From Costus lasius (lineage: Eukaryota; Streptophyta; Magnoliopsida; Zingiberales; Costaceae): a DNA stretch of 64,000 nt. A program made the position numbers and the translations under genes. The notes beneath the pieces are model-generated. The model saw only the letters and a list, made by a program, of their open reading frames with translations. It had not been told where the DNA came from and made no database searches. Positions within the stretch are counted from its first letter, which is position 1. Every line of letters begins with the position of its first letter. This document shows positions 49,630 to 60,600 of this stretch, piece by piece. The DNA lies in assembly GCA_027563935.2 (NCBI GenBank), contig CM050446.2:123582499-123646498 (forward strand). Reading direction: 5' to 3'.

Positions 49630-49827
49630 CCATTAAGTATATTAATTAATTTTGTTTTTTTTTTCAACCGGTGAATGTAGAGAGAAGGATGTTTTGGAAT
49701 ATGGAATACATGTTTGCATTTCAGCCCTTCAACTATTATAAATTTAAGTACTTCCTCCTACAGTAAAATAACATTATATGTTTATATGTTTTTTTTTCAG
49801 AAAAACATGTAAGAGATCTAGAAAACA

Positions 49828-50427
49828 ATGGCAAACGCATGGAAGAGGGAGAAGCCCTCGCCCCTCCGTTCCTCGAGAGCTCTAATATCCGTCCTCCTCT
49901 CCATCTCCCTCCTCCTCTTCCTCTTCCTCTTCCTCTTCTTCCCCTTCTCCAAATCTACCCTCGACCGCTCCATCGAGACCCTCAGCCTGACCTCGTCCAC
50001 GATGCGGCCCTTCGACTGCCAAGCCTACCCGCAAGCGTCGCCGGTGTTCGCCAGTCTCGTCGAGGGCGTCAAGTATCCGTTCCTCTACTCCCTTGCCGAC
50101 TTCGGCGCCCTACCGGATAAACCCCATAAGAACATTGCCCGCATGCTCAAGGGGAAGCCATTTCGCCGCCCCGACATCTCGGCCACGGTGCAAGAATTCC
50201 TCGAGGGGAAGGAGAAGGGAAGCGGGGTGGTGGTGGACGTGGGGGCGAATGTGGGGATGGCGACGTTCGCGGCGGCTGCCATGGGGTTCAGGGTTGTCGC
50301 GTTCGAGCCAGTATTTGAGAACCTGCAGAGGATCTGCGACGGCGTGTTCTTCAATCGAGCAGGCGGTCGGGTAACAGTGTATGCTGCGGCGGCGTCCGAT
50401 CGGATCGGGAACATCACATTTCACAAG
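49828..50427 (+). pseudogene. FkbM methyltransferase exon 1, U6 copy (open, exon 2 mutated)
   Basis: 600-nt open exon with one extra CTCTTC unit (LLLFLFLFLFFPF). The protein is otherwise very close to U4 in the anchor, DVGANVGMATF loop and AFEP motif. The shared TATAAATT is at 49737. Exon 2 at 55015-55373 has no AG acceptor and a 1-nt deletion, and the intron between them is enlarged by an internal duplication and a solo LTR. Confidence 0.87.
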
Positions 50428-51857
50428 GTTTGGATCTCTTCTTAGACATTTAGGTTTTTAGGTGAATTCTCTGTTTTTGAGTAAAGTGGCTTTCAGCAAA
50501 AGTTGTCCAACTACAATTACGTGCTGAATTCAACATTTCATAGTCCCCTACTCGTCTCATTATTAGTGTTGCCAAATCCAAAAACATTAAATCTTACGCA
50601 AATTACTAACATTTCTTTAGTGCAGGTTTGAGTTCATATATTAAGCTCCTTAAAATGGTTGCTAAATCTAGTAGAAGATTCAAGCAAAACATTTATTTTA
50701 CTTGACGGAGAATATGATTATTTGTTGGTTCTTGTATCATATAATACTTTTAGAATAGCAAACATCTTGATGAATTATAGAAAATCTGAAAACTCTTTGT
50801 TAAAAGGAAAGAAAAATAAATATGTACAGACCTTGATTGAATTCACGCTAGGGTGGTCTGGCCAGCAAAACTTAAATGCGTGGATTTATAAGAAAGGTGA
50901 ACAGTTTAAGTTTAAATTGAGGAACAGAGGAGGGGTAGTGGTAGAGGGAGACATAACAAGGGTTTATGTAAATTCCATGCACATTTGGTAATTTACTATG
51001 ATGAATGGTAAGTAAGGATTCATGTTCATGACCCCAAAATAGTTAGGACCTATGTCATTCTACAATTTGCATCTGGAACATCATCTGAAAATTCGTATTA
51101 AATAAAGCTGGAGAAATATGTCTTTTTTAGGAAGGAGAAGAGATGTAATATGCTAGCGATGCTTAGTTAGGGAATTCTTTTGTTTCTTACTTCTGTAAGT
51201 TATTCTCACTATTGACAAAAAAACTTATTTGTAACAATCTGTTGTTGGTAGAGGGAGACATAAGAGGGGTTTATTTTAATTCGAGACACAATTGGTTTTT
51301 TACTGTGCTGAATGGTAAGCATGTTCATGACTGACACACCCATATAAAGTATGCATTCTAGAATTTGCATCTGGAACATCGTCGATGAGGTTTCATATGA
51401 AGATTTGTATTAAATAAAGCTAGGAAAATGTGTATTTTAGGGAGGAGAAAAGATGAAATATGCTGGCGATTCCTAGTTGGAGAATTCTTGTCTCTTACTT
51501 CTATATGTTGGTCTCACTGATGAATAAACTTATTTGTAGCGATCTATTATTGTAAATAAAAAGGTGACAAACTGTAGAACTGTTTATTCCTGCGCTCCAG
51601 TTTTCTTATATATGTGGAATAGGAACTTTTGAGACCATAATTCAACATTTCATAGTCCCCTACTCGTCTCATTATTAGTGTTGCCAAATCCAAAAACATT
51701 CAATCTTATCCAAATTACTAACATTTCTTTAGTGCAGGTTTAAGTTCATATATTAAGCTCCTTAAAAAGGTTGGTAAATCTAGTAGAAGATTCAAGCAAA
51801 ACAATTATTTTACTTGATGGAGAATGTGATTATTTATTGATTTTTGTATCATATAAT
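50428..51857 (+). other. Rearranged FkbM intron with internal duplication (U6)
   Basis: 50428-51640 follows the normal intron past the transposon insertion site, which is empty here, to GAGACCATAATTC. There it jumps back to sequence from near the start of the intron (CAACATTTCATAGTCCCC), and 51641-51857 repeats 50531-50744. The shared word AATTC at the join suggests a microhomology junction. Confidence 0.8.
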
Positions 51858-53921
51858 TGTTACACCCCCAAGCACCACCTGAGACCCATGCCGGGAATCT
51901 CAGTCTCGGAATGCAACAACATTGTACCTGACAAAATAGCACAAAATCCAAGAGATACAGGATAGAATAAAATAATATAAACAGAAGGCCAACCCGGCCA
52001 CAGAATATCCATAATACAAATTGACAGACATAAGACGGGCGTAGCGGTCAACAGAGTCAACAATGAATCGACCGATGAAGCAGTCAATAGAACCTAATAG
52101 AAACATGACCTGCACAGCGATCAACAAGTCTAAGATAACATATATAAAATACAACACCAGAACAACTATGCAGCACAAACCACCCAGACTGGAGTCAACA
52201 TCTAACTATTTAATTTGTTCCGGATAGAGCCACGCCTGAACCTAGAGGTAAGTCAAAGGGGGTTAACCGAAGCTAAATAGAGATATAGCAAGTTATATGG
52301 TGTATGAGTAGAACAGAGGGAATTTATTATAATACCACCGTAACACTATATGTCTCATATAATGTATAATCAAACTAAAATACACATCAACATAGTGTCA
52401 TCACACAGATAAAACTAGAAGCTGAATACAGCATGGTCCGAGACCCACAATTCTATAATAGAGTGGTCCCTACTGATGGCTTCCTGAACAGTAGAGATGA
52501 TTGTCCGTCGATAGCCCGCTAATGTAATGTTCTAACAGACAATCATTAGGTTGACAACAGATCTGAGACCTCAAGCCCATATCATCGAGCTCTCTCGGTC
52601 TAGCACTGGCACAGAGAGACGATTGCACGTCACGAAATATAATAAACAATAACTGAAGTACACTACTATGTCTATCGCTAGACATCCAATTCTCAATGTA
52701 TGTATACATAAACTCATACCGACTACCAACTAACATGTAATACTAAGGACTCATACCGTGTTTCATACAAGCTGGTTATGTCAATAGGAATATGACTCGA
52801 GCAGAACGGAATCAGAATAGTAATCAACTGTAATAAAAACAATAAGAAGGTGCCGCTAACTAAACATACAGTTGACAACGTAATAATGGAGGCAGATAGA
52901 ATCCCTATCTCAAACTGCAGACAAATAGTAAACCGATCTAAACAATAATCATGCGAAATAATCAACAGATCATAGTAGGTAAATCATGTGTAAGTCAATG
53001 TATTATGTTAATTCACTTATCATTATTATTAACATGCAAATCCAGGTTAATTAGGTGATCCTGTCTAGATCTACATTATTTAATCAAATTCGTCTAACAC
53101 ATATGTCCTGTTATGTTCGCATGCATTCGTATAAATACGTACAGAGTCGGGTCAGGTACTAACCTAGTTAGTAGCCACATCCGAACGTAAATCACCACAC
53201 GATGATGGAATATACAAGAACCAACCCAAATAATTGAATCGAGATCCCGGCACACAATTCGAAGTTCCTCAAAACAGTGTCACCGAAATAGTGACTTCGT
53301 CGGAACAGTAACATCAGAGTTCATAACTCGCCAGAAACTAAAGAGAAGGCTTGCCCGATCGCCGGAGTCCAATGTTGAGCCCAAAAACTTGCTGGAAATA
53401 GAGTAGCGTCGCCGGAATCACGTGTTCGGCACGGTTCTCGTCCAACCCTAGTTCGCTGGACGAGATGGAGAGGGAGGCAGTGGAACGGAGTCGGAGCAGA
53501 AGATTGATGCCGGGAGGGGAGGAGAAGGGTCGCCGAAGCCAGAAGAGACGCGCATGCACGATGCGTCCGTCGCCGAATAGAAGTCGCGAGCGGAGGAGAG
53601 AAACAACGCCGGAATCGATCGCTGGGGTTAGGGCTTCGTCGTCGTTGGCACCAGATCTCGCCGGAGCACAGGTGGAGGCGCGTGAGGAAGGAGAGAGCAT
53701 AGATCGAAGAGGCAGAGCAGCGTTCGATCGTTCGGTGAAGAGAGATGAGAGCGATGGGGGGAGAAATAAAGGGGATTTGGGATTCACGGGCGACAACGAT
53801 AGATGAGATTCCATCACGCGTATGCCGTGATAAATCCCATCAGTTCAATCCGCCTATTAACTTAATATTATATTATTTTAAACTCTATCTTCTTTTGTCC
53901 GTTTGGTTCACGGACGTAACA
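51858..53921 (+). mobile_element. Complete solo LTR, 2064 bp, with 5-bp target-site duplication
   Basis: Begins TGTTACACCCCC and ends CGGACGTAACA (TGTTAC/GTAACA inverted ends), flanked by ATAAT on both sides (51853-51857 and 53922-53926). The empty site CATATAATACTTTTAG is seen in U4 at 25511 and in other units. TG..CA ends and length fit a Ty3/gypsy-type LTR, an inference from form only. No internal domain is present, so the element was lost by LTR-LTR recombination. Confidence 0.9.
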
Positions 53922-55014
53922 ATAATACTTTTAGAATAGCAAACATCTTGATGAATTATAGAAAATCTGAAAACTCTTTGTTAAAAGGAAAAATAAATAA
54001 ATATGTACAAACCTTGATTGAATTCACACTAAGATGGTCTGGCCAGCAAAACATAAATGCGTGGTTTATAAGAAAGATGAACAATTAAGTTTAAATCGAG
54101 GAATGAAGGAGGGGTAGTGGTAGAGGGAGACAAAACAAGGGTTTACGTAAATTCCATGCACATTTGGTAATTTACTATGATGAATGGTAAGCAAGGATTC
54201 ATGTTCATGACCCCAAAATAGTTAGGACCCATGTAAAGTATGCATTCTACAATTTGCATATAAAAATTCGTATTAAATAAAGCTGGAGAAATCTTCTGTT
54301 TCTTACTTCTATAAGTTATTCTCACTAATGACAAAAAAGAAACTTGTAACAATCTATTGTTGGTAGAGGGAAACATAAGAGGGGTTTATTTTAATTCAAT
54401 ACACAATTGGTTTTTTACTGTGCTGAATGGTAAGCATGTTCATGACTGACACACCCATATAAAGTATGGGTTCTAGAATTTGCATCTGTAGCATCATCGA
54501 TGACGTTTCATCCGAAGATTCGTATTAAATAAAGCTGGGAAAATGTGTATTTTAGGGAGGAGAAGAGATGAAATATGCTGGCGATTCCTAGTTGGAGAAT
54601 TCTTGTCTCTTACTTCTATATGTTGGTCTTACTAATGAATAAACTTATTTGTAGCGATCTATTATTGTAAATAAAAAAGTGACAAAACTGTAGAACTGTT
54701 TATTCCTGCGCTCCAGTTTTCTTATATATGTGGAATAGGAACTTTTGAGACCATAATTCTTTAGGTTTTCGCTAAGCATTATGCCACCTGAATTCGCTTC
54801 TATACGAGCTTGAGACTGTATCCTTGTTGATATTATTTGACTCAACCTGATCAAAGAATGCACAAATTCTGCTGTTTAGTAAAGATCATAGTTGTGATAC
54901 CCTGAAGCATGGAAACCTTATATTTAATTCAAAAACCTCATCACCATGAATATCTCCATCACTACCAATTTCTTGCTAACATAAAAGTTTCTTGCGCTTG
55001 TTATGACGATTCAA
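53922..55014 (+). other. 3' part of the FkbM intron (U6)
   Basis: Appears identical by eye to 20922-22014. It contains the empty form of the transposon site and ends with the mutated acceptor CAA. Confidence 0.8.
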
Positions 55015-55373
55015 TTGGTCGGTCGCCTTGACAATAGTGCAATCTCTGCAACTGGAGCGAAACTTGCATTCAAATCTAATGAAGAGGTTGCCGTGGAGGT
55101 GGCAACAGTTACGCTGGACGAGGTCATTCCTGATGCGAGCGTGTTCTGCTAATCAAGATTGATGTCCAAGGCTGGGAATACCATGTACTTCGAGGTGCAG
55201 CAAAGCTATTATCAAGAAGAAAAGGAGAAGCTCCGTTCCTAATCTATGAGGAGGACGAACGGTTGCTGCAGGCAAGCAACACCACCACTGATGAGATCAG
55301 GAAGTTCCTTACTAGCGTAGGTTATCACCACTGTACTCGGCATGGAACAGACGCACACTGCGTGAAGGAATAA
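55015..55373 (+). pseudogene. FkbM methyltransferase exon 2, U6 copy: acceptor lost and frameshifted
   Basis: Same lesions as 22015-22373: CAA instead of the CAG acceptor, a 1-nt deletion in GATGCGAGC, and VTLDE. The KIDVQGWEYH segment remains readable in the shifted frame. Confidence 0.92.
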
Positions 55374-55964
55374 CTAAGGCATGCATTGTTACCAATAGGA
55401 TGATAAGTCTGTTGCTCCAACTATGTATGGAGTACAAGCACCGAAAAGATCTGCTTAGTGACTTTGTATAATTGTGCACGCGAGTTCAAGAGATGGAACT
55501 TATTACCCCATGGTCTTGGTTGCTTACCTTTGCTCTTTATCATCTAATCTAAGATGCAATTGCAATTTTGCTTGCATACGGGTAGTGAATCCTTGTAATT
55601 AGCCTATTTGGAATTTTGTATGATATTTTGTATTGAGATGATGGATAGTGTCCTATAAATAATGTTTGTCAATATTGTAAGAATAAACATTTGTATATGC
55701 TTACAGGTGTTTTTAATTGCTTTTACCAATATTGGTGAAAACGTCATACAACGCACAAACAGGTCCTCCCTTTGTTCCGTTGGCTGCAGAAATTACCATG
55801 CTGTGAGAACCTTACACATAGCCGACCAGAAATGGACATCAACATCTACAGGTAATAGACTATTGCTTTGATTCTGTAAAGTCGAAATGAAATATTACAC
55901 TCACACAGTGAATTAAGTAGCAGATCAAAAGCTCAGCATCTAACAAAGTTTTCAGCGTCCAACT

Positions 55965-56297
55965 CTACTCCGCCGACGGCCTCTTCCCGTCACTCTTCAT
56001 GTTCATGTACCCAATTCCCCTAACCCTCTCCATTCCCTTTGTATCGCTGATCTCTACAGCAGCGCAGATACTGGGAAGGAATCCGCCACCGGCTGCTAAT
56101 TTCTTCTTCTTCTTCCTCGGGACGGCTCTACTAGAACCTGGCCTTTGGTCCGGGCTTTCTTTTCGCTGCTTCAGCTGGTTGCGGACTTCATGGCCGCGGC
56201 CTAAATCTAACCTCCGAAAATGCTCGATCTCCTGGGACACCAGTGAGCCAATTGTTCCTCGAGCGCCGATTTTTACCGGAGACGGCACAGATGCCAT
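55965..56297 (-). CDS. Small basic plant protein (110 aa), copy 3
   Basis: Identical protein to 22965-23297 and 27634-27966, ATG at 56297, stop at 55965. Unknown function; motif GTIGSLVSQEIEHFRR. Confidence 0.55.
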   Translation of the reverse strand: MASVPSPVKIGARGTIGSLVSQEIEHFRRLDLGRGHEVRNQLKQRKESPDQRPGSSRAVPRKKKKKLAAGGGFLPSICAAVEISDTKGMERVRGIGYMNMKSDGKRPSAE

Positions 56298-57371
56298 AGA
56301 TGGTGGTGCTTTGCTGTGCTTGGAGTTGCTTTCTCGTGCTTTGTGGCTGGAGATGGAGTCGGTGCTCGCGTGTCACATAAATGCTGGTTTAACTAGAACA
56401 GATGTGGTTGATGTCATCTCCTGGTATTGTCATTAGCATTTAACGTGGTTACTAACTGGCTATTCGGCTCTGTGCTTGCTAGATGCTCAATCAGTTTTAA
56501 TTTGTTTCACAGCCGTTATTTTTAAAATAATTTTTATTAAAATTGGCACATATCATTAGCATTTTAAAATCTTAAGCACCTTATAGATCCTTTTACTCAT
56601 CATATGTTTTCACTTGCGTAATAATATGGATATTCGCTTGATATCGTTAGGCAATGTCACAATGTCACAATACTCTTAGGTAAATAGGCAATTCAAGACC
56701 ACCCGTTGAATTTACCAAATATAAATGACGAATGGCAAAAAGCCAAAAGGGATGAGCATTTAATGGGCCCAGTCTCAATAGCTCAATACTTTAGCTCGAA
56801 TGGCCGGAGTTATTTAAGTAGAAGTCACCTTTGTAGTTTGGAAGATTCTTCTAATAAGCTCCTTCCAGATGAGATAGATGAGCTCGTATCTGCAGTCAAG
56901 TGATTAAGCAATATAATTGAAACTGAATTATTTGAGCTATTATCTTCCAAATGAAGGAATTTACTAAGACTCACAGGCTATAAGACTGACGAGCATAAAC
57001 TCATGGGAATTTGACTTGGTATGTCAACCTCATGCTAAAGATTTGAAATTAAAGCCTATCAATTGAACTTGACTTCAGGCTTATGAGAAAAGGGGCTCAA
57101 CTCAATGGGGGTAAGTCTCCAGTTAGAATACTCAATATTAAAGTTTATGACCATAAACTTAATTCAATGGATTACGAGAAAAAACAATATTTAAAACTTA
57201 TAAGAATGACCTTAACTTAAAAGGGGAAAGGGTTCAACGTGGCAGCGAGAAACCCTAAAAAGTTTTGTTTATTAAATGGCGAAATGACTTTACCTGTGCA
57301 ATAAAAGATTACCTAAATTAATCTAGAGGAAGCGAAAAATAGGACAGGTGCTCTCATAATTTTTTTTACCG

Positions 57372-57560
57372 TTACTTTTCCTTTTCCGCGTCCCAGTACC
57401 GGTCATCCGGTCGAAAATTGACCTCCTCATCATCGTCCTCCTCCGGATCAGGAGCAGAGAAGGGCCATTTCTTCAGGAGACCGCATTCCGATGCCGTCAC
57501 GCACTTGAGATTCGGGAAGGAAGACCTCAGATTCTGCCAGTCCTGCCCGAAATGCACAAA
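57372..57560 (-). pseudogene. 3' fragment of the NLR-like gene
   Basis: Encodes the end of the LRR protein on the - strand (FPNLKCVTASECGLLKKWPF, EEDDDEEVNFRPDDRYWDAE), like 24364-24540 and 29049 onward, and longer at the C-terminus than the 29049 copy. It ends within LRR sequence at about 57551; beyond lies the 3' end of RIO1. Confidence 0.85.
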
Positions 57561-57651
57561 CCACCAAGTGGGCAAGTGCATTTAAATAATGCACGTTGTA
57601 TCCTCTACAATCATTCTGAAGCTGAAGAAAATATCAACTTAGCTTTAGAAA

Positions 57652-60600
57652 TTATCTGCGACACTTGGCTTTGGCCAGCTTCTTTCTTCTCTTCTTATCA
57701 GCCTTTGACAACTTCTTATTCTTCCTTGCTTCTCTTTTTTCTTCTTTTACTATCTTCTTGTGCTCCTTCCGAGCAGCTCTTTTCTCCTCTAGATTCATCT
57801 TGTCCTCTCTCTCAGAGGATGAAGAATCTCCATCCTCGTCGGTACTACATTCATCCGAGGAGTCGGTTTCAACAGTGCCTGATAACGATTGATTGATCAG
57901 CCGTTCCTCTACCACGTTTGGGCCGTCATCTGCTGTTGAGGTAAGTAGTCGCTGTTGGTTACACTCATTCCGAGTACTTACAAATCCTAGCAAAGGTTGG
58001 TCATATATCTCGTCCGCTTTTAGCTGATGGGCCAGTGCTGGCCTTTGAAGCATAGCCATCTGAACCAGATCCGTCTCGCATTTCTTGACGTAGTCTAGTG
58101 TCTAAAAAAAAGTATACGTGCATAAAACGAGCAATCTTTAAATATCGAATATCGTAATAAAAATCATAATGGAAGAATTTAAAATATAAACAATCAAAGG
58201 AACTTGGCTTAGCTGGCTAGCTGTTATTATTATTCTCAAGACACGAAATAACATGCATTATCCTAATTCCTGGTTGGCAGCTGAGAGCAACATGAATCAT
58301 ACTATACAGGTGCAAATATTCGGAACCATGGAAGCTCTTCAATGAGGTTAATCACAAGGAGAGCTGATTGCATTATCTGGGTCTCCCCACAGACAAGGCT
58401 CTCACATCCCCCTCCCCCCCCCCCCCCCCCCCCAACACACACAGAAGTGATGGTGAAAAGGTTACCTAAGTTTGAAATTGTCCAATATATTTCAAGACCA
58501 TGATTTATACACGTTCTTCGATACAAAAAAGCAAAGAACACTTTTTCCATAATGATTCAGTTTATTCTACATCTCATCATGTGAGAAGCTGGATGAAGAA
58601 AAAAATATTTTTGATATTATTTTAGGACTATCACCGTGGACTTATCTAATATTGGCATTAAGAAGAAAACTTTATTACTTCTGCTACTCTATTATCTCCT
58701 TTGATCTTATTTTAGGACTATCACCGTGAGCTTACCTGATATTGGCAGTATGAAGATAACTTATTACTTCTGCTACTCTCTCCCAACTGTCACTTAAACC
58801 ATGGAAGCCATAATTCATTATTCTTATGTAAACTGAAATGGAACAGCTATTACCCGCAAGAACAGTATCCCTCAAGCTGAAACTCATCGACCATCAAGAA
58901 CTTGATCTCTAAGTTGGAATTGGTTCGACATGATATAGAGAATCCAGTTTGAGACTAAACGAAAATCAAGTCATTAAAGATATAATTGAGCAAAACCACA
59001 TTTCACCAGCGGAATCCATACTCATCTTGACGTGGAACTCATTTTTAATTATCTTTTTTTTGTGTTGAAGATCATCTTTAGCTTACTATATAATAGAAAT
59101 TTTTCTAATAATAATGGCAAGTGCTTAGGCTAGCACCAAGAAGAAGTGCTTCAAGCAACAAGGTAAGGAAACTTAAAGTACTAAGTGCTTTCATAACCTT
59201 GATCGATTGATAAAGAGAAGAGGACAAAGTACCTGCACAAACACGGTAGGTGCAATTTCATCCTCTTGGTCAACCTTCACGCCTCTTTCTAGGACTTTTT
59301 GCTGAATCTGGAAATTTTTCATAGAGATTAACAGTAGTTATTTTTCAGCAAAAAATGGAACCATAGATATGTGAAGAAAAAGTGAAGTGTTGGTTGAGAC
59401 ACAATGTTGAAGTGTTGCAAGATTACGTAAATGTACGCCAAACTCCATAGTTACCTTTTCTAAATAATCATCCACATCTTCATCAGCAATGGATGCGTCA
59501 ATCACAAAGTCAAATAATTCCTTAACACTCATCACAGCAACTCCATGCTTTCTGAAAAAGTCCTGGAAAAAGATGAAAGAGAGAGCATCTAATATCTCTA
59601 ACAAGCAGACGCTCTCAGCAACTAAGTTAAGCGGCATTCTACTTACTGACACATGAACACAATCTTCCTTCAGAAATTCCAAAGCACTGGGGTGATCAAG
59701 ATCTACTGATTGGGAAACATCAATTATGTACAAGTGACCCTGCCCAATGGGAATGAAACAGAAAGGACATCAGTATGTTTGGTTAATCAAAGATTGTGAT
59801 GATTAATTGATTAACAGGGAAGGTTTACCTCAAAATAAAGTATGTTGTATTCACTTAAATCTCCATGTACCAATTTACACTTCTGGTACAATGTCCGCAT
59901 CGTCATAATTATCTGTAAAAGAATAGTGATATTTTATTGAAACTGGTATTCTGTAGCTTCGAGTAGATTAGAAATATTAAATCTAGTCATTAAGGAACTT
60001 CTAAATTCACATAATCAATGGCGTCCATGGTAGATAGCTATAAGAAACAAGAGCGTCGGAACTCCCACTATTCAGGTTGGTCAGCAGGATTAGCTATACA
60101 TGTAATGCCTAACAAAGATATAGGAGACTAAACCACAACATAGTTAGATTGTTTGAAAAGGCCTTGATGGCATATATGACAAACTTGCTAAAGTTTGTTA
60201 CTAGCCCCATTGAAAATTATTAACAGAATGATGTCAGAATTTGAAATTTACCTCCACATAGCATTCATGCAGTTTGTCGTCAGACAATGCAGCATTCTTA
60301 AGGCGAGGTGCAGCCCAGCCAGCTTTTCCTGCATTATGCATGAGGTTTATTTCCAGTAATTCATGATGCCTCGGAATATTCAATCCGAGAAAACAAAATG
60401 TCGAATCAAACATAATACGGAAAATTGGTGAAAAAGTAATTCCTAGGATAAGAAAGCAGAAAACAGAAGGCAAGTGTGAGAGATTCAATAACTTTATAAA
60501 TTAAATTATAACTGAAACTTATAAAATAAGAAGATAATCACCTATGAATTCCATGACTAATACATGAAGCCTCAAGAGAAATGGTGTCGGACAACGGATT

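Larger units (their letters stand above)
44521..57560 (+). repeat. Second copy (about 13 kb) of the U2-U3-downstream block
   Basis: Corresponds to about 11616-24540. It begins with the last ~19 bases of a satellite array (ATGTGTATCAACCCATCC), then U5, U6, a mutated FkbM exon 2, the small - strand gene and an NLR 3' fragment. The offset is ~32.9 kb at the left and exactly 33000 from ~20.4 to ~23.5 kb. Differences: U6 carries a complete LTR and another intron arrangement than U3, ~100 bp are missing near 56650, and ~110 bp are added at 57258-57370. Confidence 0.92.

Noticed and set aside
58302..58550. - strand frame with polyglycine
   Set aside because: Lies in the last RIO1 intron and exists only because of the 20-C run.
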